Source: Nostoc sp. CHAB 5834 (GTDB lineage: Bacteria > Cyanobacteriota > Cyanobacteriia > Cyanobacteriales > Nostocaceae). From it: a DNA stretch of 8,531 nt. This document shows, one piece after another, positions 5,134 through 8,531 of this stretch (positions within the stretch are counted from its first letter, which is position 1; every line of letters starts with the position of its first letter). Both the position numbers and the translations under genes were made by a program. The notes under the pieces were generated by a model. That model did no database searches. It saw only the letters and a list, made by a program, of their open reading frames with translations, and was not told the origin of the DNA. The stretch covers positions 1 to 8,531 of the forward strand of contig JAIVFU010000213.1 of assembly GCA_020829485.1 (NCBI GenBank), given 5' to 3'.

Positions 5134-8100
5134 TTATCCTGACATCGGCAACACATCTTCATTCAGCAAGGCGTAAAATTCAGGAACTTGAGCTTCGACA
5201 AGTCGCAGTTCATTTGCCGCGATCGCTTCAAGTTCCAGTACCGTCTCCCAGCGCAAATCCTCAACCCATCGCTTGAGAATGCCTTTAATTGCGTCTACTC
5301 CACGAGAAATACCTCTTCGTAGTATTTCTACGCAGTGGAGTAGCGTAATGCGATCTGTCGGAGGTGACTCAAATTCGGTAGTATCCTCCCCCTGGCAATG
5401 GGAGTTCCCTATAGCATCAAGGGGGGGGGCGGATACGGGTTGCTGATTAGGGTTTGCACTATACACAGCAGGGGTTTGGGGAGCATAATAGGTTCGATTT
5501 TCTTTTTGATTACGCTTCGTTTCACGATGAGCAATTACATGCATTGCAAATTCTAATTCCTCTTTATCTAAAGAGAAAAGTTTCACCTGTTGACCCCGCT
5601 TACCCTGCTTACGGAAAGTCAACTTTAACCCCAACTGCTCGACTAAAGTTCCTAGCAACCAAATAGGTTTACAGTCTAGGGGAACAGTAAACCCAAGAAT
5701 TGCTTTAACGTGAGCAGCACAATGTATAGCAATATCCCTCATCTTGAGTAAGGTGGCATCCGAGGCGGTAACTTCATTACCAGCAACTAAAGAAGTGAGA
5801 ATGTGATGCAGCCCCAGGTTAAATCTAGCAAGCCAGCGTGCCGAGTAATTGCCCCAGTCGATGCACAAAGGTAGATTGTCGCGTTCGGTGCGGTCTTTTT
5901 GGGTGACAATTGTTGGTGGCGTAGGATAACTTCGCCCAGTTCTGGGGTCAACAATTGATTCTTCGGGTGGGGCTAAAATGGCCTCAAGTCCAGCTAAGGC
6001 TCTAATTAAACGACCACCTTTATCCATTTCTACGAGTGATTCGGTTACTTCGATGCCGTAAGAGTCAAAAATGCGAAACTTTTCACATTCAAAAATTTCG
6101 CTAGGGTCAAGGTAATCTTTGCTCTGACGGGCGCGGTACTCACTCAAGGTAATATTGTTCGCCTTGGCAACATGAGAATTGTGGGCACGATCCAAAGCTT
6201 GTGCTGCTGCTTTTAGACTTTCTCTTGCTTGAGTATCATTATCGCTTCCTATACATATAAATGTATTGCCCATTTCAGTGAGGAGCGATCGCAAATCATC
6301 GCGGAGATTATTGAGAGAATAGTGGCGGTTAGCCATAATTTGGCAGTAAGCCTCAAGCGCCCAATCTTTCTCTGCGCCCCGCTTGCCTGTTTGACGGTCA
6401 ATCCGCAATAGAAAAGCGGTCATTTCATTGGTTTGGAGCAAGCGCTCTTTAATCTTGGATGCGTTTGTATCTTGGTAGCCAAAGGGAGGACGCGGGGCCA
6501 CCCAAATATGAAACGGGACTTTTGGACGATAACGGTACAGTTGTTGAGCGCACTCAGTAGCAGTTTGGGAAACGCCGTGAAACACACCAAATACTAAGTC
6601 AAAATGATACTGGGAAATATCGACACCAGTACCGAGACTGGGAGAGGTGAACAAGGCATCAAAGTTTTTGACGGCGTTGGTGATATCTTTGATGAAAGCA
6701 ACATTCTCATCACTGCCAGAATTATCGGAATGAACCGACCAAATGCGCCATGAAGCCCTACGGGCTGGGCAAGGGGTAAGGGGTAAGGGGGAAAGGGTGG
6801 AGGAATCTGTTAATTCTTCCTTTTCCCCTTCCCCTTTACCCTTTTCCCCTACCTTTTCGTACTTGATAGTAAAGGATTTGTCGAGTTTTTTGATAAAACG
6901 CTTACTGTCACTGGCAACCATAACTTTTTCTCCAAGCATCAGCGCTGCCGAGATTTGGGCGACTAGGGCGCTCTCATTATCCCCCTCGTACCAATAAATT
7001 GTGCGTGAACCGTTGCGCCATTCGTTTTTGATAATGTAAGGTACTTCACCGAGTGGTCGCATTGCAAGAAAGAAGTCTACCGTTAAATCATCCATGTGTG
7101 CATCAGCGATGACCACCAGTGGCGCGTTGTATACTATGTATTCAAGGACTTCAAGTATTGCTGCACGGTGTTGTTTGCAAGTATTACTGTGTAGTAAGTG
7201 GGTGAGGTATTGGCAAGCTTCATCTATAAATATGCAGCCGTAAGTGAGAGACTGAGTATTCAGCTTATGCAGGCTGTCAATAGTAATACTAAGGGCTTGA
7301 GCCTGGGCTAAACCTATGTAACCCAAGTCTGAATACATCGCCGTCCGCAAACGTTCGGCAAGATTTTTCAACAAGTTAACCCGATGCCCATTGTTGAGAA
7401 ATCTGGCATCAGGATTTTGGTCACGCCACCAGCGCATAAGTTCAGTTTTGCCTGTACCCATGTCGCTCCAGAGTACGAATAGTCCTGATTTTGGGAAATT
7501 GAAGGTAGGGGATTTCTTCGATTTGGATGAATCAACTCCGCCAGAATCGGTAGACTCCTTGTTTCTTTGATGTCCTTTTATAGATGGCGTGAAAAGTTGT
7601 TCCTTTTCAAGATCATAAAGCTCAGGCAAATTGCATTTTTCTTCAAGTTCAGGAATGCACAAAGCCTCAGAGAGATACTTGATATTAATAGTGACATCTG
7701 GTTTGTATTTGCTAAGTCCCCATTTCTTAGCCCGATACGAGCGCTGGTAATCTTTTAGTGATTTGGCATCATCTACGATCGCAGTCAGCAAGGCATTGGC
7801 ATTAACACCTTGACCAACTACAAAATCATCAACGCCTTTTTCTGGGCCTGGTAACAGCGCAACTTCGCATTCGCAACCAGCCGATTCGATTGCTTTTGCA
7901 GTGCGAACAGTGGCTTGAAACACCGACCACCTGGTTTTAGAAGAAGTTTCGTAGTCAAAAAGAATTATGAACTTGCGCCCCGCCTGAGCCATTGGTACTA
8001 AATCAGGATGCAACCGTTCATCAAAATCTTGTTTGCCAACGCGCCCGTTCCAAATTCCAGGGAGTGCGATGGCAACATATCCCAGACTCAGCAAGCAAGC

Positions 8101-8531
8101 GGCTTTCTTCTCACCCTCGCATAATATTATTGGAATCTCTGGATGTTGTTTTACCCACTCCCAGAAGGTGATTTGTAAATCTTCCTGCCCAGAGTCGATG
8201 AAATTCAGTTTGTGCTGTTTTACCCATGACCAGAATATTAGGGGATTGAGTATGCCTTTTCTGCACAGTGTTAAAAGAGAACTATACTGCGCGTATGAGA
8301 GCGAATTACGTAAGTTGGCAGCATAGAGAGCGTTTTTTCTTCGACTTTTAAGATGCAGCTTTTTCCCACGTTTTGCAAAAAGCGCTTTTTGAATATCGGG
8401 GACATTGTAGCGCCGTGCAATTTTATTTAAAATACAGTTGGGAATATCGAAGTAGGTGACGCGGTTAGCTGTCTTGGGGGGTGATTCGTATTTGACGGGT
8501 TTCTGTGATTGCCAATCAATGCGGGGGAAGT
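5134..8531 (-). CDS. Plasmid replication protein, CyRepA1-like (TOPRIM/DUF3854 plus SF2 helicase), N-terminus outside window
   Basis: Although a TTG occurs at 8094, the frame stays open without a stop to the right edge, so at least 1131 residues are visible. The TOPRIM-like DUF3854 region begins before that TTG: PIILCEGEKKA (8101-8133) holds the catalytic Glu, followed by GYVAIALPGIWNG, the acidic FDYE and GVDDFV. A Ser/Lys-rich linker leads to a helicase: Walker A GTGKT (7444-7458), motif II DEAC (7213-7224), motif V-like TSPSLGTGVDI (6616-6648), motif VI-like QQLYRYR (6526-6546). The combination matches CyRepA1 proteins, established as replication initiators on cyanobacterial plasmids such as Synechocystis pSYSA; the assignment here is by motif only. 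The C-terminal 400 residues have no motif I recognise. Two repeat-derived insertions, a C9 run and an internal duplication are described separately. The stop is TAA at 5134-5136. Confidence 0.85.
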   Translation of the reverse strand, partial: FPRIDWQSQKPVKYESPPKTANRVTYFDIPNCILNKIARRYNVPDIQKALFAKRGKKLHLKSRRKNALYAANLRNSLSYAQYSSLLTLCRKGILNPLIFWSWVKQHKLNFIDSGQEDLQITFWEWVKQHPEIPIILCEGEKKAACLLSLGYVAIALPGIWNGRVGKQDFDERLHPDLVPMAQAGRKFIILFDYETSSKTRWSVFQATVRTAKAIESAGCECEVALLPGPEKGVDDFVVGQGVNANALLTAIVDDAKSLKDYQRSYRAKKWGLSKYKPDVTINIKYLSEALCIPELEEKCNLPELYDLEKEQLFTPSIKGHQRNKESTDSGGVDSSKSKKSPTFNFPKSGLFVLWSDMGTGKTELMRWWRDQNPDARFLNNGHRVNLLKNLAERLRTAMYSDLGYIGLAQAQALSITIDSLHKLNTQSLTYGCIFIDEACQYLTHLLHSNTCKQHRAAILEVLEYIVYNAPLVVIADAHMDDLTVDFFLAMRPLGEVPYIIKNEWRNGSRTIYWYEGDNESALVAQISAALMLGEKVMVASDSKRFIKKLDKSFTIKYEKVGEKGKGEGEKEELTDSSTLSPLPLTPCPARRASWRIWSVHSDNSGSDENVAFIKDITNAVKNFDALFTSPSLGTGVDISQYHFDLVFGVFHGVSQTATECAQQLYRYRPKVPFHIWVAPRPPFGYQDTNASKIKERLLQTNEMTAFLLRIDRQTGKRGAEKDWALEAYCQIMANRHYSLNNLRDDLRSLLTEMGNTFICIGSDNDTQARESLKAAAQALDRAHNSHVAKANNITLSEYRARQSKDYLDPSEIFECEKFRIFDSYGIEVTESLVEMDKGGRLIRALAGLEAILAPPEESIVDPRTGRSYPTPPTIVTQKDRTERDNLPLCIDWGNYSARWLARFNLGLHHILTSLVAGNEVTASDATLLKMRDIAIHCAAHVKAILGFTVPLDCKPIWLLGTLVEQLGLKLTFRKQGKRGQQVKLFSLDKEELEFAMHVIAHRETKRNQKENRTYYAPQTPAVYSANPNQQPVSAPPLDAIGNSHCQGEDTTEFESPPTDRITLLHCVEILRRGISRGVDAIKGILKRWVEDLRWETVLELEAIAANELRLVEAQVPEFYALLNEDVLPMSG
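5219..5226. repeat. HIP1 octamer GCGATCGC
   Basis: Near the 3' end of the replication gene, encoding part of EAIAAN. Confidence 0.9.
5295..5343. repeat. Long palindromic repeat inside the replication gene
   Basis: CTACTCCAC (5295-5303) pairs perfectly with GTGGAGTAG (5335-5343). Nested within it, AGAAATAC (5305-5312) pairs perfectly with GTATTTCT (5322-5329) around a 9-base loop. It encodes roughly LLHCVEILRRGISRGVD on the minus strand without breaking the frame. It looks like a dispersed palindromic element that inserted in frame. Confidence 0.75.
5421..5429 (-). repeat. C9 homopolymer (G9 on the plus strand) in the replication gene
   Basis: Nine identical bases encode part of SAPPLD in a Pro/Gln-rich stretch about 95 codons before the stop. 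Slippage by one base would shift the frame and replace the C-terminus. Confidence 0.85.
6285..6292. repeat. HIP1 octamer GCGATCGC
   Basis: Within the replication gene, encoding part of DLRSLL. Confidence 0.9.
6751..6852. repeat. In-frame G/A-rich inverted-repeat insertion in the helicase domain
   Basis: A small hairpin AGCCC-TAC-GGGCT (6754-6766) is followed by AAGGGGTAAGGGGTAAGG-type sequence (6771-6798). After a 22-base spacer, a C/T-rich arm (6821-6850) follows that is its imperfect reverse complement. On the minus strand it encodes about 34 low-complexity residues (VGEKGKGEGEKEE, then LSPLPLTPCPARRAS) between KYEK and WRIWSVHSD. Its length is a multiple of three, so the frame is kept. 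Such G/A-rich hairpins are typical interspersed repeats in Nostocales. Borders are estimated from the protein. Confidence 0.7.
8147..8225 (-). repeat. Partial in-frame duplication near the TOPRIM region
   Basis: TGTTTTACCC occurs at 8147-8156 and again at 8216-8225, exactly 69 bp (23 codons) apart, with similar sequence continuing for about 13 bases. It encodes two copies of FWxWVKQH just before the TOPRIM motif. The remainder of the 69-bp unit has diverged or was never duplicated. Confidence 0.55.

Noticed and set aside
6743..6997. 84-codon plus-strand ORF over the G/A-rich repeat
   Set aside because: Its open frame comes from the repeat and the antisense of helicase coding sequence.
8033..8326. 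97-codon plus-strand ORF opposite the replication gene
   Set aside because: The opposite strand carries the conserved TOPRIM motif, so this is a shadow.
1..8531. CRISPR array, tRNA or rRNA genes
   Set aside because: No regularly spaced repeats of suitable length and no tRNA- or rRNA-like sequence was seen on either strand.

Overview
The window reads as plasmid or plasmid-like accessory DNA from a filamentous, Nostoc-type cyanobacterium. Four things point that way: five exact HIP1 octamers (GCGATCGC) in the right half, a DUF3854/helicase replication protein of the cyanobacterial CyRepA1 type, an IS1634-type (DUF4277) insertion sequence, and short palindromic or G/A-rich interspersed repeats inside genes, as is common in Nostocales. 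The family calls are from memory of the motifs; no search was run.

Left part (1-3115, plus strand): the C-terminus of a RecD-like SF1 helicase enters from the left edge and stops at 499. An apparently intact IS1634-family element of about 2.26 kb follows, with near-perfect terminal inverted repeats (613-633 and 2845-2865) and a candidate 6-bp target duplication TTTAAT (601-606 and 2872-2877). It inserted a few bases upstream of a small 77-aa gene (2882-3115), probably cutting that gene off from its promoter. Collapsing the element restores a short, plausible leader.

Middle part (3185-4066): on the minus strand, a decayed unrecognised gene (about 3799 to 3418) carries a frameshift and a stop that lies in a probable inserted repeat. 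Nine bases after its terminal stop is the ATG of a small HTH protein gene. That gene's reading frame is broken or slippage-dependent at a run of ten A. On the plus strand there is a possible 35-aa ORF and a direct repeat exactly 100 bp apart. The rest of 3963-4066 holds only a HIP1 site and a weak terminator-like hairpin.

Right part (4067-8531, minus strand): a large CyRepA1-family protein gene starts beyond the right edge and ends at 5134. It combines a TOPRIM-like DUF3854 region with an SF2-type helicase. A tyrosine recombinase gene (5050-4067) follows after 83 bp. The gap between them holds a symmetric palindrome set (TTACTTATC, CTTATAAG, GATAAGTAA) immediately 5' of the recombinase start, a good candidate operator or recombination site. 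The replication gene carries two in-frame repeat-like insertions, a C9 homopolymer and a partial internal duplication. Together the replicator, recombinase and small HTH protein look like a plasmid maintenance/recombination module that has collected repeats and an IS.
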